From the NCBI GenBank assembly GCA_037447655.1, contig JBBHKE010001534.1, positions 62,001 to 126,000 on the forward strand: a stretch of DNA of 64,000 nt, given 5' to 3'. The notes below the pieces were generated by a model. That model was not told where the DNA came from and did not search any database. It saw nothing but the letters and a program-made list of their open reading frames with translations. Positions 1 through 11,260 of the stretch are shown in pieces; position 1 is the first letter of the stretch, and each line of letters starts with the position of its first letter. The position numbers and the translations under genes were made by a program. The stretch is from Zygnema cylindricum. Lineage: Eukaryota > Streptophyta > Zygnematophyceae > Zygnematales > Zygnemataceae.

Positions 1-345
1 ATGTGACCTCCATTGGTACATTAAATATGAAGCTTACTATAAGCCTCTTGGATAATTTGAAATGCCTCTCTTTAGTTAAGAACAACAACCACCCTTGAAG
101 GCAAATTCTCTGATTGCCTTCATCCTTGTGAAAGAGAGACTCCCTTGAGCCCAATGCAAAAAGAATTGCTCAAAACGCCTAACCAGGCGATTAATTATCA
201 AGTGGTAAAAATGCCATTTTTTATACAAGCTCTTTCGGAGAGAGGCGTCTATCTACCAAAAACACTAATTCCTAAAACCCCTCTCTAAACCCTCTACAAC
301 AGGTGTACGGGTCTAATCAAATGACTGTAGAGTACAGGAAGGTAC

Positions 346-1379
346 TATTGTTTTATAAACCTTGAGTCCTCTCTATATCTTGCTACTATACTGCCATGCT
401 GCGCTAAGTCTGACATCACAGCTGGAAACCTTGAGTACTCTACGCTTGTTGCTATGCTGCTATGCTGCGGTGATCTAACATCGCAGCTGCGCTGCTCTAA
501 TATCACAGCTGCGCTGACAGATCATAGCAGTCATAGCAGTCACAGCAGTCATAGCAGTCACAGCACAGTCATAGCAGCTATAGCAGTCTGCGCAAGAAAG
601 GTGTTCTAAACTTTAGTCAGTTTGTGTGAAGATAAATTGACGGGACATAATTTAGTGAGTATGCAACTCCAAAGAGAGTACACAGATTCGGTGCACTTAA
701 GGCACACGTGTGGGTCTGTGAGAAAGTCAAGTTTGGTTGTTCCAGAAGAAAAGGAACAGTTTCATTTGAGGACCAAAGTTACACGTGGAGGTTCATTTTG
801 AGTGATATAAGAATACGTGGAAAGCGGACGGAGTCGACCGTTATTTTGGAAAAGAAGTATTGACCGTACCGTCATTTCAGCGGACGAACTTTAACCGCGT
901 ACTATTTCATTTCTAGCGGCAGTCTGATTAGTGTAAATATTTTGTGGGACTTATTTATGGGAAATATTTCGACGGTGGGACTTTGTTGATGAAGAGTAGT
1001 GTACCAATTGACCACGGTAGTTGTAGTACGGTGTCATTAACTATAGGCTCACTTGTATATATCGGATTTAGATTATTTTAGGAAAAGTATGATTTTTGTA
1101 TGGAAAACTGCGAAGCAGTTTCTGAGTGTTTTTGAATTGTAAGATCATTGTGATATTTTGGCATAACCTTGTGAAATTTTGCATGTTGCTTCCTTGATGT
1201 ATATTCTATATTGTGGCAATTTTGCAGACCTAGTGTGTGACTGGTTTGCTTAGGGCTTCATTGTGAAGATTGTCTTTTGTGGGATTTTGTGAGAGTTTCC
1301 TCTTTGCATATTTGATTGTCATGACAACTGCCGATGTTTCTTCATCTTCTTTAGTGGCACCAGTTGCCTCAAATCAACA
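346..1379 (+). mobile_element. Clade-2 copia solo LTR inserted in an LTR
   Basis: The insert is flanked by a perfect 5-bp duplication, GGTAC at 341-345 and 1380-1384. Removing it plus one GGTAC restores the host LTR, which continues smoothly across the site. The insert begins TATTG (probably a decayed TG) and ends CAACA. Near its end, ATG at 1321 opens a short frame, MTTADVSSSSLVAPVASNQ, that runs to the LTR end. This resembles the LTR-encoded gag start of CopD. No internal region remains, as expected after LTR-LTR recombination. Confidence 0.75.
523..588. repeat. Short tandem repeat CATAGCAGT / CACAGCAGT
   Basis: About seven imperfect copies of a 9-10 bp unit (CATAGCAGT, CACAGCAGT) inside the nested clade-2 LTR. 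Other clade-2 LTRs carry comparable GCAGC-rich and TAGCTTAGTGG-rich tracts. Confidence 0.7.
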
Positions 1380-1750
1380 GGTACCGCTGCCGATGTACTT
1401 CCGGTACGGCCATTGTACGACATGGCCATAGAGGAGACGCCCATCACCTTCGGACTTGCCTCCGGTTTTTCTCCAAATTCTCTAATCAAATGATGAGGAG
1501 CTCCGTGGCACTTGGTGACATAACGTCCGAAAACGACCAAAGTGACTATTCCGCAATGGCGGCTGGAATAAGAGCCGTCCGATGTTAACCGACATTCAAT
1601 ATAAGCCGTTCAAATTAGTCAACCGTGCGCCTACGAAATACTTTAACTAGTTCTATGTTACAGTTTTATAATTTCGTTAATCGGCTTAATCCAATCTGTA
1701 TTGGTTAATATAATTTTCACACCCTATATATCACAGCACTGGTCCTAGAT

Positions 1751-1822
1751 GAAAGTACAACGCTACCGACTACCGGCTACTCTGACGGACTAGGATCAAA
1801 TCCTTGGTCCGTCAGCCTTTTT
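1751..1822 (+). other. tRNA-like Pol III-type cassette in LTR, antisense to element
   Basis: Box A-like block GCTACCGACTACCGG, box B GGATCAAATCC at 1793-1803, and a run of five T at 1818-1822. Same order and strand relative to the LTR as in the other clade-1 LTRs. It does not fold into a clean cloverleaf, so it is called tRNA-like, not a tRNA gene. Confidence 0.5.
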
Positions 1823-2388
1823 GCTAAAGACTGATCCACCTCCTTTCTTCTAGCTGCTTAGGCAGCCATGGCTTCATCTCTCTCTGCTAGTATTCAGTGA
1901 GTGCAACAAGTATGGCAATTGGGAGAGAGTGGAGCATAGGTGTCAATTAAGTCCCATCTATTTTTTTATATTTTGACCTAGAAAATATATTAAAACTCAG
2001 TTTTTCAACATGGTGTACATCCGAATGAATTCTCGATCTCGAATAACGTGCTTCTATAAGGCTTAAAGTTAGTGACCACGCTCGGTGTGCTTTTTTTTAT
2101 CACCGAGACATTGTTTCGTCTGACGTGACAAGCATATTAGCATAAAGGAAAAAAAAATGTTTGTCCTATTTCAGGGCTGAGGAATTTGCTAGCGTAAACG
2201 AAAGGATTAAATTATTAATTTGGTTTTAGGTTTGAGGGTCAAAATTGAGGGGTACGAAATTAGTACTTATCCACGGTCCACTGTTGTTTTGCGTCTGTTT
2301 TACATCAATTTTTTTAAATTCATTTAAATATACCATTGCACAATATGTGGCACGCAAAAGGCAGTGTGCGATTTAAGGCACAAATAAG

Positions 2389-3093
2389 ACATATGTTCCA
2401 TTAAGCGGTTTCAGTAAACATACATAAACATTTGCTAAGTGTCTTTGTTCTATTGCGTCAGGTCAATAACCGACTTATTATTTGCGTGGCACATTTTGGT
2501 TAGTACCACGTAGGAAACTATTATGATTGTACAAATCTATAAAAAATCTTTGATAACAAGGTGTGAATGCATTATTTGAACAATCGGAGGTAAAAAAAGA
2601 CTAGTACGAGGTATAAAATTTGTACGTACGGACAAAACTTAAATATTTGTGAAAGCATACAAAAATGTCACAATGGTTAGTGGATGGCAAAAAGAGCGCG
2701 AAGAATATCCTCCATAAAAATATTTACGGCGGCTTCCGCTAGCCTTGCATCCACCCTAACGGAGGGCACATGGCCTATGCGACGTGTAACCACTCGATCG
2801 CCCGTTCATCATGGATATTTCCTCAATTTTCCACGATGCAAAATGATATACTTTTAAGCTCAAAAATTTGACCTTCTTTAGGTCACTTGTTGCAAACCAA
2901 AAAGTTTGATCGATGACGTATTTGATTATGTGAAGCATAATATTCGAAGGTCAAGGTTTACCCCCATAACATTGGAAAATAAAATCACTCATTCAGTAAC
3001 CTTGTTTTTTTGACAAAAAAAATATACGATACGACATTATAATAATACTATCGTAAGTAAACAATCTCAATTTTTTCGTAATGGAATATTAGT
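2389..3093. mobile_element. Degenerate MITE copy, PIF/Harbinger-like
   Basis: About 700 bp, the same length as the intact copy at 28417-29114. It shares TTCCATTA near the left end, the inverted form TAATGGAA near the right end, TATTTGCGTGGC in the left half and GGCACATGGCC..GCGACGTGTA in the middle. Ends are too eroded to define a target duplication. Confidence 0.4.
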
Positions 3094-4221
3094 CTAAGCA
3101 TCACGCGAATAGGACGGTTACGTGATTTTACGTTGGACACGACAATGCTTCTATTGTGGTTGTAATGCATTTCGCTTAATAGATCATGAAACATATTCGA
3201 ACTCTAGTCGGCCTACTTTTGAATAATGACGGAAAAGTTTTCTTTCAAGGCGTCGCCATACATCCTCGACGGTTATTACCAAAATGGACGTGAGACGGTA
3301 ATCCACGACCTTCATGTACGCACCAAAGCGGTGTTCCATAGACTTAAAGATTTATCAGCTAAAGTTGGGATTTCATTAGGCGGTGTCAATAAACATATAT
3401 ATACGTTTATTGAATGATGAGCGTTCTCACTATTAGGACGTACGATACTATTAAGATTCTGAACATCTGTAAAGAATCTTTAAAAGGAAAGTGTGAACGT
3501 AAGTATCTGTACCAACGCAGGTAAAAAGTGACACGTACAAACTGTACTATAATGTCATATCTTTAAGGCCTCTATTACATTAGGTGGTCCCAATAAACAT
3601 ACAGACTCTTCTTTTATCACGGTTTAGAGGGTCTTCCATAATATCGGGCAAGTAAAAAACCTCTCACCTACATTAGCTCATTTTGGTTGGTGCCACATAT
3701 GTTTACAAAACACTCATCAGTTAAAACTTACGCCAATAGTATTGGAGCATCTTAAAAGCTATCTTGTATATATGGTTAGTGTGAAAAAAATAAAAATGGT
3801 AAAAATATGTACTAAAACTTAAGTCGTCAAGTAAACAACCCCACCTTTCCTCTAATGGATGACCACTCTACAATTTTTATATAAATTATAGACCTTTGGT
3901 CTACGTTTTTGAACCCTTTAAATAGGATTTGTTTGTCATTTTGCACTTGACCCGGCTGTGGTACGCAAGCGAATGTATGACAAGACAGTACAAAAACATC
4001 TACATGTGGAAAAATGGTATATACCCATGAAATAGGCTCGTAACGGGATCATGTTACTTAAAAAGTAGGTATTCAACAAAACATTACGCTGTATCACCAG
4101 CAGAATATATCATTTGGGAACCACAAAAAACATTGTCGATGCGAGTTTAGGAACTGGCAATGCACGAACAAACCACTGTAAACGAGCCACCTCACCAGTC
4201 GTGTAACTTCCACCCTCAGCC

Positions 4222-4362
4222 GTTTCAAAACAACGGTATGTATTTTTTTAAAACCGATGAATGTACCGTTTTGAAACCCCATTTTATATCGTTTCGAAAC
4301 CACGGGATGTATCATTTTGAAAAGCAGCGGTTTGTATCTTTGAAACCCGATGAAGTGTCGTC
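4222..4362. repeat. Minisatellite-like tract, about 24-bp unit
   Basis: Six imperfect units of 22-25 bp, each with a TTTYGAAAC-like core followed by an RTGTA- or TATA-rich spacer. The periodicity keeps frames open on both strands, which explains the overlapping spurious ORFs here. Confidence 0.55.
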
Positions 4363-4577
4363 TACACAAGATTATTGTATCAATGTACCGACAATATGTG
4401 CACCGACAACATTGTTGCAAAATTGAGCCGATCAGGTAACTCCAAAGGTAGGCGTGGTTCGTCAAAAGTGGTGCAAAAGTTTGAAATAAGGGTTTCAAAA
4501 AACATAACAGATACCATACCTGTGTAACTAGAATTGATTTTTTAGGGTATGATTTGATATATACGTTATGTGTGTGA

Positions 4578-4655
4578 TGGGCATGATAAACTTGAATGAC
4601 AAACGGGCATGATAAAAAGGCTGATAAACGGGCATGATTAACGAGCATGACAAAC
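4578..4655. repeat. Short tandem repeat, GGGCATGATAAAC-like unit
   Basis: Four to five imperfect copies of a GGGCATGATAAAC / GAGCATGACAAAC unit immediately before the presumed left end of the old LTR at 4657. Confidence 0.5.
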
Positions 4656-4656
4656 C

Positions 4657-5551
4657 TGTTAGGATTATCTGAAGAATCGGCAGATCAACCGAAATCATGT
4701 TTTCGTTCGATGTGGATAATCGGTTGTTCGCAGATTTGTTGGCATTCGATTCGTGTGGCGCGATTCACTTTTAAGTATGGTTTGACGATTTGCATCGGAG
4801 TACCATTGGGTTGTTCAATGTACGGCGGTCTTGTACACCGTGAATCACTATTAGCGCCAATGACTCTAATTGCGGTACCCCATTTATTTACCCAAATTCT
4901 CAAATAGAATTAATAAAAACCCTTAAAAAAACAAATAAGAGTAAATGATTTCCATCAAAACCCTCAAATTCACAAATAGCATAAATAACGCTAATTGTTT
5001 CATTACGCTATCTGTTTCATTACGCTCATAGTGCTTCTAAGAGTACCAACGGATACATATATTATTTATGTATGATGGTTTACTTTGGTTTCTTTACTTA
5101 TGACTATGATATTTAGTGCGATGTACGTGTCTAGTTCGTTTTAATGTGAGTCACTTTGTTACAGCGCTTAAATGTCTTTTTAGGCGCATGTCCGCATGTG
5201 GACTTCGGCGCCCTCGTCTATCTTTAGTTAGTGGAGTAAGTGGTCATTAAATGTCGGTGTTTGGAAGGTATAGTACTGAGTGTTACTATCAGTCTGGTGA
5301 GATGCATCATGTGTCTTAAGGAGTGACACATTAAGATATAGAGAGAGAAGAAGACTTAAGGAAGGAGGAAAGAACTGTGAAGGACAGAGATTGTATTGAA
5401 AATCTTCGGCTTAATATATTGATATTTGGCCGACATGATTTCTTGTGAGCTGTGAGTGTTATTGGGAGAATGTTTGTTTAAAGCTTCCACTCTATTATTG
5501 ATTTTTTCATTTGTGAGGAGCTCTATTGGAGCATTTTTTCAATACTTAACA
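4657..5551 (+). repeat. 5' LTR of old element O (left end uncertain)
   Basis: The right end CTTAACA at 5551 is followed two bases later by a tRNA-iMet primer site, which fixes the 3' LTR boundary. The left end is placed at TGTTAGG (4657) because it mirrors the end (TGTTA...TAACA) and gives a normal LTR length. I found no target duplication or second LTR to confirm it. The sequence shares little with the clade-1 and clade-2 LTRs. Confidence 0.45.
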
Positions 5552-5553
5552 TT

Positions 5554-5565
5554 TGGTATCGGAGC
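5554..5565 (+). other. Primer binding site, tRNA-iMet 3' end type
   Basis: TGGTATCGGAGC differs at one position from TGGTATCAGAGC, the usual plant copia primer site complementary to the 3' end of initiator tRNA-Met. It lies 2 bp after an LTR end. It contrasts with the anticodon-arm primer sites of the clade-1 elements in this window. Confidence 0.75.
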
Positions 5566-7092
5566 ATGTTAGTGCTCTAGTGTTGAACAAGATGCTTCGG
5601 TTTCAAATGCAAGTAATTGAGGATGTTGAAGCAATGGGAAGAAAGAGTGAAGTTCATTTCAAAGTTCTCTGCTTGAAAAGTCCATTGTGCTAGATTCTTT
5701 GAAGTTGTGGAATTGTCACAATTCAGATTATAGGCTCCGAAATTTTGTGGATGAATTGTTGAATTTAAAAAAAAAGAGATAGAGGAGGAAGAGGAGACTT
5801 CAGATTCCTATTTTTATTTTAGATGAAATACTAAAGAGCAGAAGATTGAGATGAGAGTGGTGAAAACGATTATGTGAAGAAGAAAATGAAAGATTCCTCA
5901 TTTCCATCGGCCAGGCCAAGGATTTCGGAAATGCTACTTTTTCCCGAAATGTCTTTCTGTGTGCCTTAGGAGAGTGGATTTGATTCGGCATGGCAAGCAT
6001 TTTTGAGGTTCAGCTGCAGAGAATTCAAGTCTTGTGACGAATGAGTTGGATTCCAGAGAAGAAGAGTACAGAAAAGAGATTAGTGAAGAAGTTAGTGAAG
6101 GTGAAAGTGGAGTGGAAAAGAGTGATAGAGGCGTCCGTGAGTCAATTGAGGAGTGAAGTGAGGAAACAGAAACGAAGGAGAAAAATTAAGTATGAAAATT
6201 GCACGGTTCACTGTACGGAAAGTGAATCTGCTCACAATTAATTTGGGCGTTTAATGTGGTGTTTTGTCTGTGTTCGTGAATTGGAAGAGCACCGTGTGTA
6301 CATGAATTTTAAGTTCTTTTTGACGCTAAAATTTTGAGGAAGAATAGAAGACGTTCAGTGTTGGAACAAGGCCAATATTGCGCCGGCTGTTTCAGTTGTT
6401 TTCTGACATTGTCAGGCGCCGAACTTTGGTGTGGCCGTTGTGTTCCTTTCACTTAGTTGGTACCTTTGCGGTGACACTTTAAAATTTGGAGAAATTTTGG
6501 CGAGTTGGAAGTACGGGACCATTGTTCAAGTGTTACAGTGAAGCATGAATTGGTGCGCCGATTACCTAAATGGCTATGTGGATTGGTAGTATCCATGTGG
6601 AGTATCATTGACGCAACTTTTTGCATCGTTGCCAATTAAAAGAAGTTCTTCATTTGGTGTGACGGTTGCAAGTTCGAGAAGAGACGCCGTGGAGATTTGT
6701 ACTAACAAAATCTATTCAGGCATTTGTGATGGAGGAGTAATTGTTCCGTACAGGAGTAATCGTTTTGTACACGGCGTCAATCGAATGCCTCATGTACTTT
6801 GGAGAAGGAACGATGCCGGATAGTACTGCGGCTATTTTGGAGGTTGTCATGCATTGTTAGGTGAAGACGAGTTATTTTGTGACGGCCAAGCAATCTTTCG
6901 ATACGTTTCTTGGTACGATCGATTTGGGGTTCGTTTTTCAGTTTCGAGTTTCCTGATTTTATTTTGTTAGGTATTTTGGCGGCTACAGCATTGTACTTTT
7001 CATGGTCATTATATTTTGGCGGACGTGGAATTTTTCCATTCTTTTTACGCGGATCTTCTAGTACTTTATTAGTACTATGTGTACGTGACATT
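5566..7092 (+). other. Decayed internal region of element O, no clear ORF
   Basis: About 1.5 kb following the primer site, where gag would be expected. Only short ORFs remain and none shows a domain I recognise. The region is continuous with 25035 onward once CopA is removed. A CCHC knuckle sits at about 25101, a plausible distance for the gag knuckle of this element. Confidence 0.4.
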
Positions 7093-8101
7093 TGCAATTC
7101 TATGACCTCCATTGGACTACAGAATTCAAGAAGCCTCTCGATAGTATTTAAATAACCCACTTCAAGCCACAACCACTACTGTCCAGGAAAAAAAACTGAC
7201 ATTTTGTCTGCACCCCTATGCAGCCTCGACTCTTTTGAGTTCGTAGCAAAAAGAATCACTAAAAACGGGCCGACCAGCCGATAAGTTATAAGCCGGCAAA
7301 AATGCCAATTTATACAACCTCTCAAAGAGAAAGAAGACCACCTACCAGATTTTTCTAAGTCCTAGCTCCCTCTCACAACCCCTATCTACTAACTATACGA
7401 ACCAATCAGAATACTGTACAATACATAAAAGTACTACTGCCGATGTACTTTTTGTACGACCTTTGTACGACAAGGCCATTAAGCAGACGCGTGTCCATTT
7501 TCCACTCGTCCGTACGTTCCTCGAAATTCCCGCGACCGAATGTTATTTCTCCACGTGACGCCAAGTCATGCCACGTCACTAAATGCCAAAGTGACCATTC
7601 CGGGATTTTGGCGATGATGTGCGCCGTTGGATTTGACTCGAAATGCAATCTCAAACGTTATTAAAATTTGTGCGATATTTGTTTTGCTGTCGAAACAACA
7701 TTGCGCGGTATTTGTTTCAAAGTAGTATCGTACTTCGTACGTTATAAAAATGTATCTATGCATGCCGTATAGAGTTTCAGTTAAATGAATTTGTTCCCTC
7801 CTAAATACATATATATTTATCACATACTACAACATTTAGCATTGGTCCTGCCAACTTGACGAACGGTAGGTACCGGGATCAAATCTTGGGTCCATCAGGT
7901 ATATTTTTGGTAACCTACTAAAAATAATTGCCTGTTGAACAAAGGCAGCTATGGATCAACCACCCTCTCTATCGTTCAGTGACTATAACAAGTATGGGGG
8001 CTAGAGAGAGGAGGTGGAGGCAAGCTGTCCGTCTTTTTATTTTCCTTTTATATTAACATATTAAACCTAGAAAATATTCTAGAAATCTTTTAATTTCAAC
8101 A
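7093..8101 (-). repeat. CopA 3' LTR
   Basis: 1009 bp, TG/CA ends (TGTTGAAATT... ...GAATTGCA on the minus strand). It is preceded on the minus strand by the polypurine tract AAAATAAGGGGAG at 8102-8114. Contains the antisense tRNA-like cassette at 7838-7908 and the GTCGTACAA motif near 7465-7475. Confidence 0.85.
7838..7908 (+). other. tRNA-like Pol III-type cassette in CopA 3' LTR
   Basis: Box B-like GGATCAAATCT at 7876-7886 and T5 at 7904-7908. The box A-like part is weaker than in CopB. Antisense to CopA. Confidence 0.45.
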
Positions 8102-8114
8102 CTCCCCTTATTTT

Positions 8115-11100
8115 CTAGTCTAATTTTACCTTCAGTTTTAGTCCACATTTTTCTCTACAATATTTCAATTTAGGAGAGGGCACTGGTTTTGTCATCATAT
8201 CAACCACCATTTCCTCATCAGATCTATATACAAGATTCACAATCTTATTCTCAACTTTTTCCCTCACAAACCCCAATCTTATGTCCATATACTTAGCTTT
8301 AAAATGATGTTTTGGATTGGCTGCAATTGCAATGGCAGTTTGATTATCGCAAAACACTTCATGCACTCCCTCCTTCATATACCCCAATTTTTGCAACAAG
8401 GATTTGACCCACATCAACTCTTTCACAGCACAACAAGAGGCCATGTACTCAGCCTCCATAGTAAACTGAGCAACCATGTTTTGTTGCTTACTGCTCCAAC
8501 AGCATGCACCTTCCCCAACATACAACACATACCCAGAAGTGCATCTTCTCATAGGTGCGTCCCCATAATTGGCATCACTCCAAGTAGTGAAGTAAGTGTG
8601 CTTCCCTCCCAAATGCAACCATAACTTTCTGGTTCCCACGAGATATCTCATGACTCTCTTGATTGCCTCGCATTCTTTCTTCGTAGGATCATTAAGACTC
8701 CTACTGAGTACTCCAACTGCTGCCGCTATGTCCAGCCTCGTACAGTTCATAAAATAGATTAAACTTCCTACGACCTGTCTATAAGGCATAGACTTCATAA
8801 ACTCTCTCTCCTCTGGACTCATCTGATCATCTAAGATCATCACTCCTTCAACACTCCCATCGGTTACTTTTTTCAAGTCTATGGCAGTGGTACAACTGTT
8901 TAGCATTTTCCATCTGGAATTTCTCAAGCATATTACCTATTGCTTCTTTTTCTGAGTAAGTTTGGTAATCTTCTTCACCCTATCTCTCTCCATTTGAATC
9001 CCCAAAATATATCTTGCCTCCCCTAAATCCTTTATATCAAATCTGATTCTAATATCTTTCTTTAACTTATTGATCTTTTTCAAAGATTTACTCAACACAA
9101 GCACATCAACCACATAAATTGCAATAAAAATGACACCATTCTCATCTTCAAACATATAGATAGAATGGTCAGAGCTGATCTTGATTAATCCCAATCCCGT
9201 GAGATACTCATCTAGTTTCTTATTCCACTGTCGAGGAGCTTGCTTCAGTCCATACAAGGACTTTATGAGCCTGCAGAATTTGGTCTCTTCTCCTTCGTCC
9301 ACGAACCCCTCGGGTTGCCTCATGAAAATTTCTTCCTCTAACTCACCATTAAGAAAAGCAGTCTTAATGTCCATTTGGTGTATTTCCATGTCTTCCGTTG
9401 CTGATTGACTGAGGAGAATTCTTACTGATAAGAACCGGACAACTGGAGCAAAGGTCTCCTCATAGTCAATCCCCTCCTTTTGGGTGAACCCCTTTGCTAC
9501 CAATCGAGCCTTATATCTCTCAATGATATTATCTGTGTTCAATTTTAGTTTAAATTCCATTTACACCTAATAGGTTTTTCTGTCTGGAGGACTATCCGCT
9601 AGTTCCCAAGTATTTGCTTCCATGATGCAGGCCATCTCATCATTTATGGCTCTAATCCATCTTTCTTTCTATAGACTATTCACTGCCTCTAAGTAAGACT
9701 GAGGCTCATCTGGGTGAGATAGCTTAGTTACCTTATGAGCGGCCTGTTTTTCCTGTATCATTTTGCTGCTCCTTCTCCCTCCCTCAAACACCGAAGCTAG
9801 AATAGATGGAAGTCTTCGATTTCTCCTCACTGTCTCTTCGGCTCCCCTGTCCATGGGAGCCGGTTCTGGTCCCATTTCTTCTATATGTGAGGTTTTCGAT
9901 GAGTCTCTTCTATCTCTGAACACTACTGAGTCTGGAATCACGTTTCACTCATATCCCTTTACGTAAAGACCGAGTTCTCCTCACTTTCAGACTCAAATTT
10001 GATTCTTATCTTCTTTGTATATTTGAAAGGATCAAATGAATTCCCTTCATCCACGACAACTAGGTGTTTGACCAGAATGATATCTTTCTTTCCTAAGTCA
10101 TAGACTCTATACCCCTTAACACCCTCATCATATCCCACAAAGTATCCATGTTTTCCCTTAGCATCTAGTTTCCAGTTTTTCCTATCCGTGTCAAAACTTT
10201 AAACTTGGCTACCGAACACTTTAAGGTGTGAGATATCTGGTTTTCTTCCAACCCATCTCTCATAAGGTGTCACTCCCTTTATAGCTGAGGTAAGGACTCT
10301 ATTCTTAATGTAGTTAGCACAGTTCATTGCCTTTGCCCAAAATCTCTTTCCTATGTTCTTGTCGGCGAACATATTGCATGCACTATCTCCTAGTGTTCGA
10401 TTCAGCCTCTCAGCTACCCCATTTTTTTCCAAGTTATAAGGTAAAGTTTTCTGGTGCTGCACTCCCTCATCTCTTAGATATTCCTCAAAATTGTTAGAGG
10501 TATATTCCCCCCCATTATCACTCTTATTTCTCTTAATGGGAGTTTCATGCAACTTCTCACTCCACGCTTTATATTCTTTGAAGTAAGTTGATGTTTCAGA
10601 CTTAGTTTTTAGGAAATACACTCTAGAGTATCTAGACCAGTCATCGCCTATTGTCAACATAAACCTCTTTCCTCCAACCGAAGGTACTTTTGCAGGTCCC
10701 CAAATATCTATGTGGACCAAATCTAGTACTTTCTCACCTCTAAATGTGGCGGCTTTGGGAAAGGGAAGTCTGTGAGCCTTACCTTGAGCATAGCCACTAC
10801 AATCATCAATAATTTCATTATCCCAAAACTGAATGCCTTCCACTACCCCAAGCTTTTTTAATTCCCTCAACATAGCAACATGCACATGCCCAAACCGCTT
10901 ATGCCAAATCATCAACTTAGGAACACCAACATAGTAAGCATTCTTCTTTTCATTACTCTGGTTATGCTTAAACATTCCATGGCTAACCTTATCTGCCGTG
11001 AAGTAAACTTCATCCCCATACTTAGCTCTAAAGACTCCCTTTCTAGTCAAGGTATCAAACTCCTTCTCATCTAACACAGACGTAGAGAGAAGATTTTTAC

Positions 11101-11260
11101 TCAGCTGAGGAATGTAGAGTACATCTGAGAATAGAAGTATATAAGTCTTACCCTCCACTAGGAATTTCAAGTCTACTAACCCAATTAGATCTGGAGTAAC
11201 CGCTCTCCTATCCCCATACTCTATCTGTATAGTAGGGATATTTCTTAGCTTAGTGAAGAG
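8115..11260 (-). pseudogene. CopA pol 3' part: integrase, RT, RNase H
   Basis: Three main open stretches on the minus strand. 10199-11260: protease C-terminal part and integrase, with WHKRFGH, then CSGYAQGK (second Cys of the HHCC zinc site is Tyr), HIDIWG, SDNGGE and NGVAE. 8937-9560: RT, whose YVDD motif is YVVD at 9105-9116, losing a catalytic Asp. 8115-8927: RNase H with WSDANYGD, MEAEYMA and CDNQTAI, ending just before the polypurine tract. Frameshifts near 8905-8945 and stops in the linker (9560-10198) break the frame. It lacks gag and the protease active site, which continue at 17664 beyond CopB. Confidence 0.85.

Larger units (their letters stand above)
1..2010 (-). repeat. Clade-1 copia LTR, solo or 5' LTR, split by a nested LTR
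   Basis: Minus-orientation LTR related to the CopA, CopE and CopG LTRs. It starts just outside the window, is interrupted at 345/1380 by another LTR, and ends in TTTTTCAACA at 2010 (TGTTG... on the minus strand). No polypurine tract follows on the right, so it is a solo LTR or the 5' LTR of an element lying to the left. The right part holds the tRNA-like cassette found in the other clade-1 LTRs and a GTAC-rich promoter-like block near 1390-1430. No coding capacity. Confidence 0.75.
2011..4656. other. Noncoding region with degenerate MITE-like repeats
   Basis: No convincing gene. AT-rich sequence with several degenerate copies of the MITE family seen intact at 28417-29114. Recognisable pieces are the GCACATGGCCTATGCGACG motif at about 2767, terminal-type motifs TTCCATTAAGC (2396) and TAATGGAATATTAG (3079), ATTAGGCGGTGTCAATAAAC (about 3374) and ATTAGGTGGTCCCAATAAAC (about 3578). 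Small ORFs here (for example 3226-3417) have no recognisable domain. Confidence 0.55.

Noticed and set aside
523-588. CRISPR-like array because of regular short repeats
   Set aside because: Units are contiguous without unique spacers and lie in a plant retrotransposon LTR.
3226-3417. 63-codon ORF with a plausible start
   Set aside because: Overlaps a degenerate MITE copy and matches no family I recognise.
4094-4648. 184-codon minus-strand ORF, longest in the left noncoding part
   Set aside because: Its open frame comes from the 24-bp minisatellite; the opposite strand is open as well and no domain is visible.
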